A stretch of 64,000 nucleotides of DNA from Verrucomicrobium sp. BvORR034 (GTDB taxonomy: Bacteria; Verrucomicrobiota; Verrucomicrobiia; Verrucomicrobiales; Verrucomicrobiaceae): NCBI RefSeq assembly GCF_000739635.1, contig NZ_BATQ01000007.1, positions 1 through 64,000 on the forward strand, in the 5' to 3' direction. A model generated the notes under the pieces. That model made no database searches. It was given only the letters and a program-made list of their open reading frames with translations, and was not told the origin of the DNA. Position 1 is the first letter of the stretch. The number at the start of each line of letters is the position of its first letter. Below are positions 15,701 to 23,871 of this stretch, in pieces. The position numbers and the translations under genes were made by a program.

Positions 15701-17272
15701 TCACGGTGGCGAAGCGGGCGTTGCAGGCTTCACGAGTGGCACTGTGCTGGGCTCCACGCGCACAAGGTTGCGGGGAAGCTTGGGATCCACGGTGAAACGA
15801 AATCCCGGGTACATGCTGCTGAGTTGTTCCAGGCGGGCTCCGGAAAGGAGCAACAGGGTGTTCTCTCCGATGAGCGGGTTGGGAGCCTGCCAGTTGGGAA
15901 GGCGGAAGGCGCGGGGGTAGAAGGCCGTGCCGCAGAAGGGGCCTTCATCGTAAAAGTATCTCAGCGTCGGGTAGCTGTGCACTTCCACCGCCACGGTGCC
16001 GCGTTTCGGCTTGTGGCGGTCGAGGTAAGCCAGCGTCTTTTCGAGGTCGAAGGTCAGATCCTGGCGATGCACGACGAGACACGTGCAGAGCACGCAGATG
16101 GCTGCGGCCAGCACGGCTTCTTGCAGAACGGGGTTCGAGCCCGTCAGTCCTCTGCGACGGGAGAGGCTCTCCAGAACATCCGCCGTCAACCGCACGAGCA
16201 TCACCGCAGAGAGTGCGTGGAGATAACTGCTCCACTTCGTCTGCACTGCCCAGGGGTGCCACTTCCACAGGGCGGCGGTGAAGAGCACCGCCGCGAGTGA
16301 CATGAGATAGAACTGCCGTGAGCGGTGCCAGACGTCCCCTTCAGCCAGTGAGCCAGCAGGCTTCTTCAGAAGGAAGAGAGCGATTGCGGGAATCACCGTG
16401 GTGGGGAGCGCAACGAGGGAGAAGAGATTGTCCGCCAACAGTTTGAGGGTGTCTGCCCAAGGGATCGCCCCCAGCTTGTGAGGGTTCAGGTATTCCACCA
16501 TGGTGCCACCGTCGTAGGCGATGCGGGCATGATACTGGGGGACGAACCCCAGAAACACCACGCCAAGACCCGCAAGGCCCAGCGGCACAAAGAAGAGCAG
16601 CAGGTGCGCGGTGCGCCTGGACCAGGAAACAGGCAGCCTCACCACCTGAAGGAGCCAGATCACACTGATCGCTCCGGCAATGAAGATCGCACTGTATCGG
16701 GAGGTGAGAAACAACCCCAGCAGCAGCCCTGCGATGAGACTGGTGGCCGGTTTGGGCCTGGTGAGGAAGAGGTCCACCAGCAGGCACCCGACAAAGACGC
16801 CGGTGAACTCCATGCTGTAAGCGCGGGTTTCGTTGGCATGGTCCAGCAGGAGGGGAAAGGCGGCGGGCATGAGGGCGCTGAGCAGGGCGAAGCGCCAGCT
16901 CTGCCGCCAGCGCCAGCCCAGCCAGCCGAGGGAGAGCATCCCCACCAGGAAGATGGCCAGCGGCAGGATGCGCATCCAGAGGGGATCTCGTGCGATGAGG
17001 AGCCAGTAGTAAAAGATCACGCTGAAGCCACCCGGGTCCAGGTTGGCAAGGCCGTTGTGTTTCATCACGTCGGCGAGCCCGCCCGGCGTCTGGAAGGGTG
17101 GGCCGAAGGCGTCCAGCCCCCGCGAGATCCAGTACTGCACGGATTCATCGTACCAGAAGGCGGTGGAGGCCATCGCCCGGTTCATGAAATTGCCCACGGC
17201 CACCACGCCTGCGCACGCCAGCAGGAGAGTGAGGATCAGGTTCCATCTTGGATTGAGGGGCTGTGCTCGCAT
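15701..17272 (-). CDS. GT39/ArnT-like membrane glycosyltransferase
   Basis: 523 residues with about a dozen hydrophobic helices. The first helix is followed by an external loop with FWYDESVQYW. The acidic pair in this loop is the catalytic signature of GT-C enzymes (PMT/ArnT type), which move sugars from polyprenyl phosphate to lipids or proteins on the outer face of the inner membrane. The C-terminal ~120 residues are soluble. It ends 10 bases from the convergent oxidoreductase and follows the next membrane gene by 27 bases, so the two are probably co-transcribed. The acceptor is unknown. Confidence 0.72.
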   Translation of the reverse strand: MRAQPLNPRWNLILTLLLACAGVVAVGNFMNRAMASTAFWYDESVQYWISRGLDAFGPPFQTPGGLADVMKHNGLANLDPGGFSVIFYYWLLIARDPLWMRILPLAIFLVGMLSLGWLGWRWRQSWRFALLSALMPAAFPLLLDHANETRAYSMEFTGVFVGCLLVDLFLTRPKPATSLIAGLLLGLFLTSRYSAIFIAGAISVIWLLQVVRLPVSWSRRTAHLLLFFVPLGLAGLGVVFLGFVPQYHARIAYDGGTMVEYLNPHKLGAIPWADTLKLLADNLFSLVALPTTVIPAIALFLLKKPAGSLAEGDVWHRSRQFYLMSLAAVLFTAALWKWHPWAVQTKWSSYLHALSAVMLVRLTADVLESLSRRRGLTGSNPVLQEAVLAAAICVLCTCLVVHRQDLTFDLEKTLAYLDRHKPKRGTVAVEVHSYPTLRYFYDEGPFCGTAFYPRAFRLPNWQAPNPLIGENTLLLLSGARLEQLSSMYPGFRFTVDPKLPRNLVRVEPSTVPLVKPATPASPP

Positions 17273-17299
17273 GGAATGATAAAAGGGGGGCAGGCAGGG

Positions 17300-18949
17300 C
17301 TAGGGGGAAGGGCGGGGTGAGACCGTTTTGTTGAGGGTCTTCTCCGGCAAGGGTTTCGCCAGGTGGGTGAAAAACGGTGAGCGGACGGACCCAACGTACT
17401 GACCGATGAAGAAGAGCATCTCACGGGTCTGACGCTGCTGCTTGAAGAGGTCTGGCACTTCAGACGCTGGAGGAATGTAAACCCAGTCCCAGGATCTTTC
17501 CGCGAACCGCTGGCCGGTGATGCGCAGCATGTTCAAGGGGTAGAGGGCTCCTACGGCCAGGAGCACCACCAAGGCTGATCCCCAGGGGCTCCATCGCCCG
17601 CGACCGGGCGTAGGTGTCTGTGCCGCGAGAGTTCGCAGCGCGATGAACTGGAGAACGAACAAGGCCGGAATGCAGACGCGCATCACCAGGTCGTTGTAGG
17701 CTCCGTAGTGGATCCAGGGCAGCAGCATCAATGTGACAGCGGCTGCGAACACCCAACGCCGCTCCTGGGCGGCCTGCCGGGGAAGCGCCAGCAGGATCAA
17801 CGCTGCCAGCAGGCCGAACTCGATGATGAAGGTGCCGGTGTAAGCTGGGAGGAACTTGGCGAAGCCCACCTTTAGGGGTGTCACGTAGAGTTCCCCGCGC
17901 TGGACGACCTGAGGCTCGGAAGTGAGGGAAGGAGGAAAGCGGACTGGCGCGCTCCGGGAGTGGAAGTACATCACCAGCACCGCGAGGAGCAGGGTTGCGG
18001 CCAGGTTGGCGGGGTGCCACAGCTGACGGATGCTGCTCGTCCACCGGCTCCGCGAGGCTCCGGTCCAGAGCAGAAAGAGGAGGCCTAGGCCCACGGTGAC
18101 AAAGGGTGACCAGAGCAGGCTGAGCGCGAAGATCCCGCCGAGCGGAGGGGTCTTGTCCCCCCGCTCCAGAGCGGAGACCAGCAGTGCAGTGAAGAGCCAG
18201 CCTGGAATCGCCTGGTGCGGCGCGTAGGCGATGAGGGTGAGGTTGGACGGGAGGGTCCAGAGACTGTTCCACCACTCGCCATCAAAATTGTTTTTCCAAT
18301 GGTCAGGTTTCCACAGGGCGTCTCCGACCAGGTCCCAGCCGGAGAAGAAGAGCAGGCAGGCGAGCACGAGCCACCAGCGCGCCCATGAGAGAGACCAGAG
18401 CCAGAGCCCAGCGAGGAAACAGCCTGCAACCGTCCAGAGGTAGATGGCGACGTTGGCCGCCTCCCATCCCCAGATTTTGCCGACTACGCTGGCGGGCAGG
18501 TAGTAGGCCACATAGTAGATCAGCGCGACGGGCTGCTTCAGTTGGTCATACACGACCGGCCAGGGGCGCTCGATGAGGTCCTTGAGTATCGCGTTGTGCT
18601 TGATCCAGTCCCAGTTCTGCACGCCCAGCCCTCCGGCTCCCTGGGTGCTGACCAGCAGCATCACCGCTGCCAGCAGTGTCCCCACCTGCCACCACGGCCA
18701 CGGTCGTGTGCCGGTGCTGGGCACGAGGGTGGCACGCACGAGCGGCCAGCCCGCGCCCAACGTGCAAATCACGGCAGGGATCGACCACTGCCACCGCAGC
18801 CACCCCGCCAAAAAAATGACCTCGGGCAGGGTCAGATAGGCCAGCGTGACCAAAGGCAGCCAGCGCGGCAAGCGGGCAGCTGGGGGATGTGGAGAGGCCA
18901 CATCAAGGTGGGATGAGGAGGCGGGTCGCGCTGACGATTTCGACATCAT
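17300..18949 (-). CDS. Polytopic membrane protein, function unknown
   Basis: About 549 residues from the ATG at 18949. The frame continues to 19012, so the start is uncertain. The N-terminus is Ser/Ala/Pro-rich and cytoplasmic, followed by roughly 11-13 hydrophobic segments (LPLVTLAYLTLPEVIFLAGW first). Large loops contain many Trp residues. The overall pattern resembles GT-C-like or O-antigen-ligase-like membrane proteins, but no motif settles it. It lies 27 bases upstream of the GT39-like gene on the same strand. A polyproline micro-ORF and a hairpin lie upstream, between 19107 and 19215. Confidence 0.7.
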   Translation of the reverse strand: MMSKSSARPASSSHLDVASPHPPAARLPRWLPLVTLAYLTLPEVIFLAGWLRWQWSIPAVICTLGAGWPLVRATLVPSTGTRPWPWWQVGTLLAAVMLLVSTQGAGGLGVQNWDWIKHNAILKDLIERPWPVVYDQLKQPVALIYYVAYYLPASVVGKIWGWEAANVAIYLWTVAGCFLAGLWLWSLSWARWWLVLACLLFFSGWDLVGDALWKPDHWKNNFDGEWWNSLWTLPSNLTLIAYAPHQAIPGWLFTALLVSALERGDKTPPLGGIFALSLLWSPFVTVGLGLLFLLWTGASRSRWTSSIRQLWHPANLAATLLLAVLVMYFHSRSAPVRFPPSLTSEPQVVQRGELYVTPLKVGFAKFLPAYTGTFIIEFGLLAALILLALPRQAAQERRWVFAAAVTLMLLPWIHYGAYNDLVMRVCIPALFVLQFIALRTLAAQTPTPGRGRWSPWGSALVVLLAVGALYPLNMLRITGQRFAERSWDWVYIPPASEVPDLFKQQRQTREMLFFIGQYVGSVRSPFFTHLAKPLPEKTLNKTVSPRPSP

Positions 18950-19106
18950 TTTGCCATCTCGCCGGGGGACCGGCGTCGACAGCCACTCTGGCCACGCCCT
19001 GCCGTTTATCAATTTTTCTTCACCCTCACCCAGTGCAAACCCTCACAAAGTTCAGGGGCCGTGCCCCGTTGGAAGGGGCTGATGGGGTCTGGGTCCCGGG
19101 GGATGC

Positions 19107-19141
19107 GCAAGCCCTGCTTCACTGGGCGAAGCAGGGCTTGC
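19107..19141 (-). other. Strong 14-bp hairpin after the polyproline micro-ORF
   Basis: Perfect stem GCAAGCCCTGCTTC / GAAGCAGGGCTTGC with a 7-base loop, beginning about 18 bases after the stop of the minus-strand micro-ORF. No T-tract follows on either strand, so it may be a factor-assisted terminator, an mRNA-stabilising hairpin or an attenuator ahead of the membrane gene at 18949. Confidence 0.6.
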
Positions 19142-19158
19142 ACCGGGCCTCAGGGCTA

Positions 19159-19215
19159 TCAACCGGGAGGTTGTGGTGGCGGCGGCGGGGGTGGGGGAGG
19201 TGGAACGGTGTTCAT
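19159..19215 (-). CDS. Polyproline micro-ORF, MNTV-P10-QPPG
   Basis: An 18-residue open frame: ATG at 19215, then Asn-Thr-Val, ten prolines, Gln-Pro-Pro-Gly, stop. The prolines use CCA, CCT, CCC and CCG in mixed order, so this is not a simple DNA repeat. A second copy with the same first four residues but different codons lies at 20338-20388. Upstream, both share ACAGAA...TATGAACAC. No Shine-Dalgarno is seen. Runs of proline stall ribosomes and need EF-P, so a regulatory leader peptide is a reasonable hypothesis. Translation is unproven. Confidence 0.45.
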   Translation of the reverse strand: MNTVPPPPPPPPPPQPPG

Positions 19216-19450
19216 ACGGTATAGGTATTTCTGTCCGCTCGGATGAGCCTAGTGCCGATTTTGGCAGTTGGGTTATCCGGCCAACAGCCCGGAATATCAT
19301 TTAATAGAATAATGCGCAAAAAATTACTGTTTGGTAACATTTCGCCGAGGTCGGGTCCGGGATCGTGTGCGCCTTTTGCTCCAGGGAAGTGGACCCGCCC
19401 GGTTGACTTGCCCAGACGGCAAGCCATCATGCGCCGAGGTGCCATCAGCC

Positions 19451-20221
19451 ATGGAAGATCATCCCCCACTGCCGCCGCATTCAGAAGTCCCCCAGCACTT
19501 CACGGCCTACGAAATCACTGCAGGGGCCAAGGACTGGACCCTGACGGCCGCGCCCTACCAGCGGCAGCTCATGGATGACACGCCCGGGCGGGGAGCCTAC
19601 CGATGCCTGCCGCTGAGCATGGCCAACCAGGCGGGGTGGTTTGTGCATGCTCCAGTGTCATTCACTGCGGTCTGGCATGGCGGGGTGGAGGCCACGGCGG
19701 TGGACATTGAGTTCGATGAGTCTTCTGTCGTCCGTTCCGAGGCGGTGATGTCCCATTTCGGCAGCGGCATCATCACCTTCAGATTGCCGTTCCTCTTTCG
19801 CACGCCGCCTGGGATCGGGCTGCTGGTCCGGGGTGCCCCCAACTGGCCGCTGGTCAACTTCGCCCCGCTGGAAGGGCTGGTGGAGACGGACTGGAATCCC
19901 GCCAGCTTCACCATGAACTGGAAGATCCTCGAACCCGAAAGGCCCGTCCGGTTTGAAAAGGAGGTGCCGGTGTGTTTCATCCAACCGTTCGACCTGAACC
20001 TGCCCGAACGTCTTGAAACAGAGCGCAAACCGCTGGACCAGCAATCCGACGATGGCCGCGACTACGTGACGTGGCGGCAGGAGCGGCAGGAATTTCTGGG
20101 TTCAGAGGCCCAGAAGCGGGGCGAATGGCAGAAAGATTATTTCCGTGGGATGGACGCCTCGGGCAAAGGCGTCGAGAGTCACCGCACGAATTTCCGGCTG
20201 AAGGATTTCGGTGATGCTTGA
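19451..20221 (+). CDS. DUF6065 family protein
   Basis: 256 residues from the ATG at 19451. The frame is open to 19331, but the upstream part has no family similarity. It contains FTAYEITAGAKDWTL, then GAYRCLPLSMANQAGWFVHA, the hallmark block of DUF6065 as I remember it, and a conserved GIITFRLPFLFRTPPGIGLL segment. The fold and function are not known. Relatives occur near 2OG-Fe(II) oxygenase and tetratricopeptide genes in other bacteria, but none is present here. It has no signal peptide and is probably cytoplasmic. It is framed by the two divergent polyproline micro-ORFs. Confidence 0.75.
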   Translation: MEDHPPLPPHSEVPQHFTAYEITAGAKDWTLTAAPYQRQLMDDTPGRGAYRCLPLSMANQAGWFVHAPVSFTAVWHGGVEATAVDIEFDESSVVRSEAVMSHFGSGIITFRLPFLFRTPPGIGLLVRGAPNWPLVNFAPLEGLVETDWNPASFTMNWKILEPERPVRFEKEVPVCFIQPFDLNLPERLETERKPLDQQSDDGRDYVTWRQERQEFLGSEAQKRGEWQKDYFRGMDASGKGVESHRTNFRLKDFGDA

Positions 20222-20265
20222 GCGTGGCTAAAAAAAGTTGCGCACATCCGCATGTGTTGTCAGGA

Positions 20266-20280
20266 TGGCACTGGTCCTGC
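20266..20280 (+). promoter_or_regulatory. Sigma-54-like promoter before the second micro-ORF
   Basis: TGGCAC-TGGTC-CTGC, with GG and GC spaced 12 bases apart and three of four bases of the -12 TTGC. It lies about 58 bases before the micro-ORF ATG. The minus-strand copy has only a weak CGGCAC at a different distance, so this may be chance. Confidence 0.3.
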
Positions 20281-20337
20281 GTTCAAGGGTGCTCGCGCAT
20301 CCACCGTAGGACCGCACTTAAACAGAATACACATTCT

Positions 20338-20388
20338 ATGAACACGGTACCACCACCCCCCCCTCCGCCCCCGCCGCCGCCGCCGTGA
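20338..20388 (+). CDS. Polyproline micro-ORF, MNTV-P12
   Basis: A 16-residue open frame: ATG AAC ACG GTA, then twelve proline codons (CCA, CCC, CCT, CCG mixed), then TGA directly after the last proline. It is a paralogue of the minus-strand frame at 19159-19215. The two differ in proline codon order yet encode the same start and proline run, which suggests selection on the peptide. A proline run ending at a stop codon should be a severe stall site without EF-P. A GC-rich hairpin with a T-rich tail follows. The next gene is the GbsR-type regulator. Confidence 0.45.
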   Translation: MNTVPPPPPPPPPPPP

Positions 20389-20396
20389 TTGGCGTC

Positions 20397-20455
20397 GGCT
20401 CCGGCTTGGAGCCCAGCCCCGGTCTGCGCAAGCGGTCCGGGGCTGTTTACTTTTG
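20397..20455 (+). terminator. Tandem hairpins after the polyproline micro-ORF
   Basis: GGCTCC-GGCTT-GGAGCC (20397-20413) is followed by AGCCCCGG...CCGGGGCT (20415-20444) and GTTTACTTTT. The second looks like an intrinsic terminator closing the micro-gene, or an attenuator before the gene at 20557. Confidence 0.6.
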
Positions 20456-20556
20456 GGAGAGTACGGCGTGTTGAAAAATCTACTCGACAGGAACACATCC
20501 TTCGATTATTTCTGTCTTAACCGAAAGAACGAAAAGAGCGCTTAACACTCGCCGCC

Positions 20557-21093
20557 GTGAAAGACCTTCCGCCCACCGCCCAAAAGTTCATCCTCCACTG
20601 GGGGGAGATGGGTGTGCGCTGGGGGATCAACCGCACGATGGCGCAGATCCACGCGCTGCTCTTCCTTTCGGAGAAGCCGCGACACGCGGAAGATATCTGC
20701 GAGATCCTGGAACTGGCGCGTTCCAATGTCAGCGTGGCGCTGCGGGAGCTGCAGGGCTGGGGCATTGTGAAGATGGTGCATCTGCCCGGGGACCGGCGGG
20801 ATCACTTCGAGAGCATGAAGGACGTCTTCGAGATGTTCCGCGTCATCGTCAATGAGCGCCGTCGTCGCGAGGTGGACCCTACCGTGAGGCTGCTGGACGA
20901 CTGCCTGCAGGAGAGCGGGAGCAAGGCCAAGGCGGGTGAGGCGCATGTGCGGGAGCGCCTGCAGGAGATGCGAGATTTCTTTGAGGTGGCCACCACCTTC
21001 TCCGCCCAGCTGGACCGCCTGCCGACGGGGTCCCTGGTGAAGATCGCCCGCATGGGGGAGAAGACGCTCAAGCTGCTCGGCTTGGGCGGCTAG
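20557..21093 (+). CDS. GbsR/MarR-type winged-helix regulator
   Basis: 178 residues from a GTG at 20557. The sequence FILHWGEMGVRWGINRTMAQ, followed by IHALLFLSEKPRHAEDICEI and LELARSNVSVALRELQGWG, is a classic GbsR-like winged helix. The C-terminal half is helical and probably dimerises. The gene begins a run of co-directional genes whose later members overlap by 4 bases, so it may regulate that operon. The inducer is unknown. Confidence 0.85.
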   Translation: MKDLPPTAQKFILHWGEMGVRWGINRTMAQIHALLFLSEKPRHAEDICEILELARSNVSVALRELQGWGIVKMVHLPGDRRDHFESMKDVFEMFRVIVNERRRREVDPTVRLLDDCLQESGSKAKAGEAHVRERLQEMRDFFEVATTFSAQLDRLPTGSLVKIARMGEKTLKLLGLGG

Positions 21094-21149
21094 GGCCGGG
21101 GTTGTGCTTTTTTTGATTTCAGATTTCGTTAGTTTCCGAAATTACAGAT

Positions 21150-21980
21150 ATGATCGCCGAGATCGCCATCGCTGAACCTCTGCCCCGCTGGGCCGTGATG
21201 TGGCTGCTGGCGGGCGGGGTGTTCCTCGCCGGGAAGCTGGCCATGCGGGCCGCCCTGGGCCGGGTGCAGCCAGCTCCTACGGGGTGGGATGAGGTGGCCT
21301 GGCTGGCGCTGTGGCCGGGCATGGATGCCGGGGCCTTCTTCCGGCGCGGGGCGGCTCCGGCGCGCACGGTGGCAGATGGGTCGGGGCTTACGGCGGTCTT
21401 GCTGGGGCTTGGTTTGATCTGGGGCGGGGCCAGACATCTGGAGTCGCCGCTCGCGGCTGGGTGGGTGGCCATGGTGGGGCTGGTGCTGGTCCTGCACTTT
21501 GGCCTCTTTCGTCTGCTGGCAGGGTGCTGGCAGCGGCAGGGGCGGAGGGTGCGGCCCATCATGGACCGCCCGGCGCTCTCCCTCTCGCTGGCGGAGTTCT
21601 GGGGGCAGCGGTGGAACCGGGCCTTCCGGGATCTGGCCCATCGCTGGATTTTCCGCCCGGTGCTGCGCCGCTGGGGACGGCACGCGGCCACGGCGGCGGT
21701 GTTCCTGGCCTCCGGGCTGGTGCATGAGCTCGTCATCACGGTGCCCGCCGGGGCGGGTTACGGTCTGCCGCTCATTTATTTCCTCATCCAGGAGCTCGGC
21801 ATGACCCTGGAGCGCCGGTTGTTTCCCGGAAGCGCGGCGGTAGCCGGGCGCGGGCACCTCCTGCCCCGCTGGATCTTCACCCATGTCTTCACCCTCGGGC
21901 CCGCCTTCATCCTCTTTCCCCCGCCGTTCGTGGAGCGGGTCATCCTCCCGTTCCTCCACTTCATCCACGCCCTGCCATGA
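21150..21980 (+). CDS. MBOAT/wax-synthase-like membrane acyltransferase
   Basis: 276 residues, about seven hydrophobic segments. The block SLAEFWGQRWNRAFRDLAHR and the later ASGLVHELVI give the conserved region and the putative catalytic His of the membrane-bound O-acyltransferase family (wax synthase subgroup), which esterifies long-chain alcohols or sugars using acyl-CoA or lipid donors. The protein is shorter than typical MBOATs (350-500), so it may be a compact version. The stop overlaps the next start (ATGA). Substrate unknown. Confidence 0.75.
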   Translation: MIAEIAIAEPLPRWAVMWLLAGGVFLAGKLAMRAALGRVQPAPTGWDEVAWLALWPGMDAGAFFRRGAAPARTVADGSGLTAVLLGLGLIWGGARHLESPLAAGWVAMVGLVLVLHFGLFRLLAGCWQRQGRRVRPIMDRPALSLSLAEFWGQRWNRAFRDLAHRWIFRPVLRRWGRHAATAAVFLASGLVHELVITVPAGAGYGLPLIYFLIQELGMTLERRLFPGSAAVAGRGHLLPRWIFTHVFTLGPAFILFPPPFVERVILPFLHFIHALP

Positions 21981-22444
21981 AAACGCTGCTCACCCTGGAA
22001 AATGCCCTTTACCTGGCCGGAGGGCTGCATTTCGCGATCCTGAGCGCCAGCGCCCTCACTCCGGTGGTGCTGGACTGGAAGTCGGTGCTCAAACCGCTGC
22101 CCGCATTCCTGCGCACCCTCTTCTGGGTGTATGGCGTCTTCATCGTGCTCATGATCGTGAGTCTGGGCACCCTGACGTTGTTGCATGCGCCGGAGCTGGC
22201 CCGGGGAGCACCGGTGGCCCGCAGTCTGGCGGCGATGACGGCGGTGTTCTGGGGGGCACGCCTGATGGTGCAGTTTTTCATCTTTGATGCGCGGGCCTAT
22301 CTCACCAACGGCTGGCTGAAGCTGGGCTACCACCTGCTCACGGTGGTCTTCATCTTCCTCACGCTCACCTACACCCTGGCGGCCCTTCAGCCGGGCTTTG
22401 CCTTCGATTTCTACACCTTTCACCCCTGTCATCAGCATCCATGA
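21977..22444 (+). CDS. Small membrane protein (paralogue of the gene at 23422)
   Basis: 155 residues with four likely transmembrane helices. The stretch LLHAPELARGAPVARSLAAM, followed by TAVFWGARLMVQFF, matches RFAPEMAHAPTELSRWLCGA, followed by MGAFWGIRCVLQWL, in the protein at 23422-23871, so the two are related. No known domain is recognised. Both ends overlap its neighbours by 4 bases, pointing to translational coupling in the operon. Confidence 0.78.
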   Translation: MKTLLTLENALYLAGGLHFAILSASALTPVVLDWKSVLKPLPAFLRTLFWVYGVFIVLMIVSLGTLTLLHAPELARGAPVARSLAAMTAVFWGARLMVQFFIFDARAYLTNGWLKLGYHLLTVVFIFLTLTYTLAALQPGFAFDFYTFHPCHQHP

Positions 22445-23367
22445 AACAACAACTGAAAGTCATCCTCGCCGGCGGCAGCGGCTTCCTGGGCCTGGCGCTG
22501 GCCCGCAGCCTGGCCGCGCGGGACGTGGAGGTGGTCATCCTGGCGCGCAGTCCCCAACCCGCCGGGGCACCGGGCCGCTGGGTGCGGTGGGACGGTCGCA
22601 CCGTGGAGCCCGCCTGGGCCGGGGAACTGGAGGGCGCCCATGCGGTCGTGAACGTGACTGGAAAGAATGTGAACTGCCGGTATACGGCGGCCGCACTCCA
22701 GGAGATCAATGACTCGCGGGTGGACTCGGTGCGGGCCGTTGGCGCGGCCATCCGGGCCTGCCGGCGTCCGCCCGGTGCGTGGGTGCAGGCGGGTTCCCTG
22801 GCCATCTATGGCGATGCCGGGGAACGCGAGTGCGATGAAATGACTGCCCCCGGCACGGGCATCCCGGTGGAGACCTGTTTGAAATGGGAGGCGGCCTTCG
22901 CCGCCGAGGCCACCCCGGGCACCCGGAAGGTGCTCTACCGCATCAGTTTCGTGCTTGGTCACGGCGGGGGCGCGCTGCGGATGCTGGTGAATCTCACGCG
23001 TTGTTTCCTCGGCGGTGCGATCGGCAGCGGGCGGCAGTACATCAGCTGGATCCACGAGGCGGACATGATCCGGCTTTGGGAACGGGCGATGGAGGACCCC
23101 GCCATGGAGGGGGTGTACAACGTCACCAGCCCCGGTCCGGTGCCGAATGCCACCTTCATGCAGGAGCTGCGCCGGGCGCTGCACCGGCCGTGGTCACCCC
23201 CGCTGCCGGCCTTCCTGGTGCCGCTGGGCTGCTGGTTCCTGAGGACGGAGCCGGTCCTGGCCCTCACGGGACGCCGGGGCACTCCGGCGAGACTGGAAGC
23301 GGAGGGCTTTCAGTTTCATCACACCGATCTCCGCCAGGCCCTCCGGCAGCTCTTTGCCAATGATTGA
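22441..23367 (+). CDS. TIGR01777 family NAD(P)-binding epimerase (SDR39U1-like)
   Basis: 308 residues. The Rossmann motif AGGSGFLGLALARSLAARDV is at the N-terminus, with an SDR active-site region GSLAIYGDAGE. YNVTSPGPVPN and a C-terminal domain (GWFLRTEP-like, read as GCWFLRTEPVLALTGRRG) mark the TIGR01777/YfcH-type extended SDR family. The biochemical role is not established. These genes often sit beside DUF2071 and DoxX-like genes, as here. It starts inside the last codon of the preceding gene. Confidence 0.9.
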   Translation: MKQQLKVILAGGSGFLGLALARSLAARDVEVVILARSPQPAGAPGRWVRWDGRTVEPAWAGELEGAHAVVNVTGKNVNCRYTAAALQEINDSRVDSVRAVGAAIRACRRPPGAWVQAGSLAIYGDAGERECDEMTAPGTGIPVETCLKWEAAFAAEATPGTRKVLYRISFVLGHGGGALRMLVNLTRCFLGGAIGSGRQYISWIHEADMIRLWERAMEDPAMEGVYNVTSPGPVPNATFMQELRRALHRPWSPPLPAFLVPLGCWFLRTEPVLALTGRRGTPARLEAEGFQFHHTDLRQALRQLFAND

Positions 23368-23421
23368 GGTTGTTTCCCGCAACTGCATCCAATCGAACCT
23401 GAACCCGAATCTCTTTTCCCT

Positions 23422-23871
23422 ATGAACACGCTCATCCAGACCGCCTTCACCCACCTCGAAGCCCTGCTCCGTTTTGTCGCCATCCTGCAGCTGGGGCTGG
23501 CCGTGCTGAGCTTCTTCCTCCCGCGGATCATGAAGTGGGAGGGGGACATCTCCCGCATGTCGCTGCTGGTCCGGGATGTGTTCACCATTCACTCCTGGTT
23601 CATCAGCATCACGCTGATCATCTGGGGCGTGCTGACGTGGCGGTTCGCGCCGGAGATGGCGCATGCCCCCACCGAGCTGTCCCGCTGGTTGTGCGGGGCG
23701 ATGGGTGCGTTCTGGGGCATCCGCTGTGTCTTGCAGTGGCTGCACTACAGCCCGGCCCACTGGCGTGGCATCCCCAGCCGCACCGTCATTCACTGGGTGC
23801 TGTTCGTGGGCTACGCGGCCTGGACCACGGTGTACGGCATGGCGGCGCTACAAGCCGGGAGGGTCTTATGA
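23422..23871 (+). CDS. Small membrane protein (paralogue of the gene at 21977)
   Basis: 149 residues, four hydrophobic helices, no recognised domain. Similarity to the protein at 21977-22444 in the third helix region (APEMAHAP...GAFWGIRCV) suggests duplication within the operon. The stop overlaps the DUF2071 start (ATGA at 23868). Confidence 0.78.
   Translation: MNTLIQTAFTHLEALLRFVAILQLGLAVLSFFLPRIMKWEGDISRMSLLVRDVFTIHSWFISITLIIWGVLTWRFAPEMAHAPTELSRWLCGAMGAFWGIRCVLQWLHYSPAHWRGIPSRTVIHWVLFVGYAAWTTVYGMAALQAGRVL

Noticed and set aside
19159-19215. Simple GC-rich repeat or G-quadruplex in place of the micro-ORF
   Set aside because: Not excluded, but the two copies keep MNTV and the proline run while changing codons, which a plain DNA repeat would not explain.
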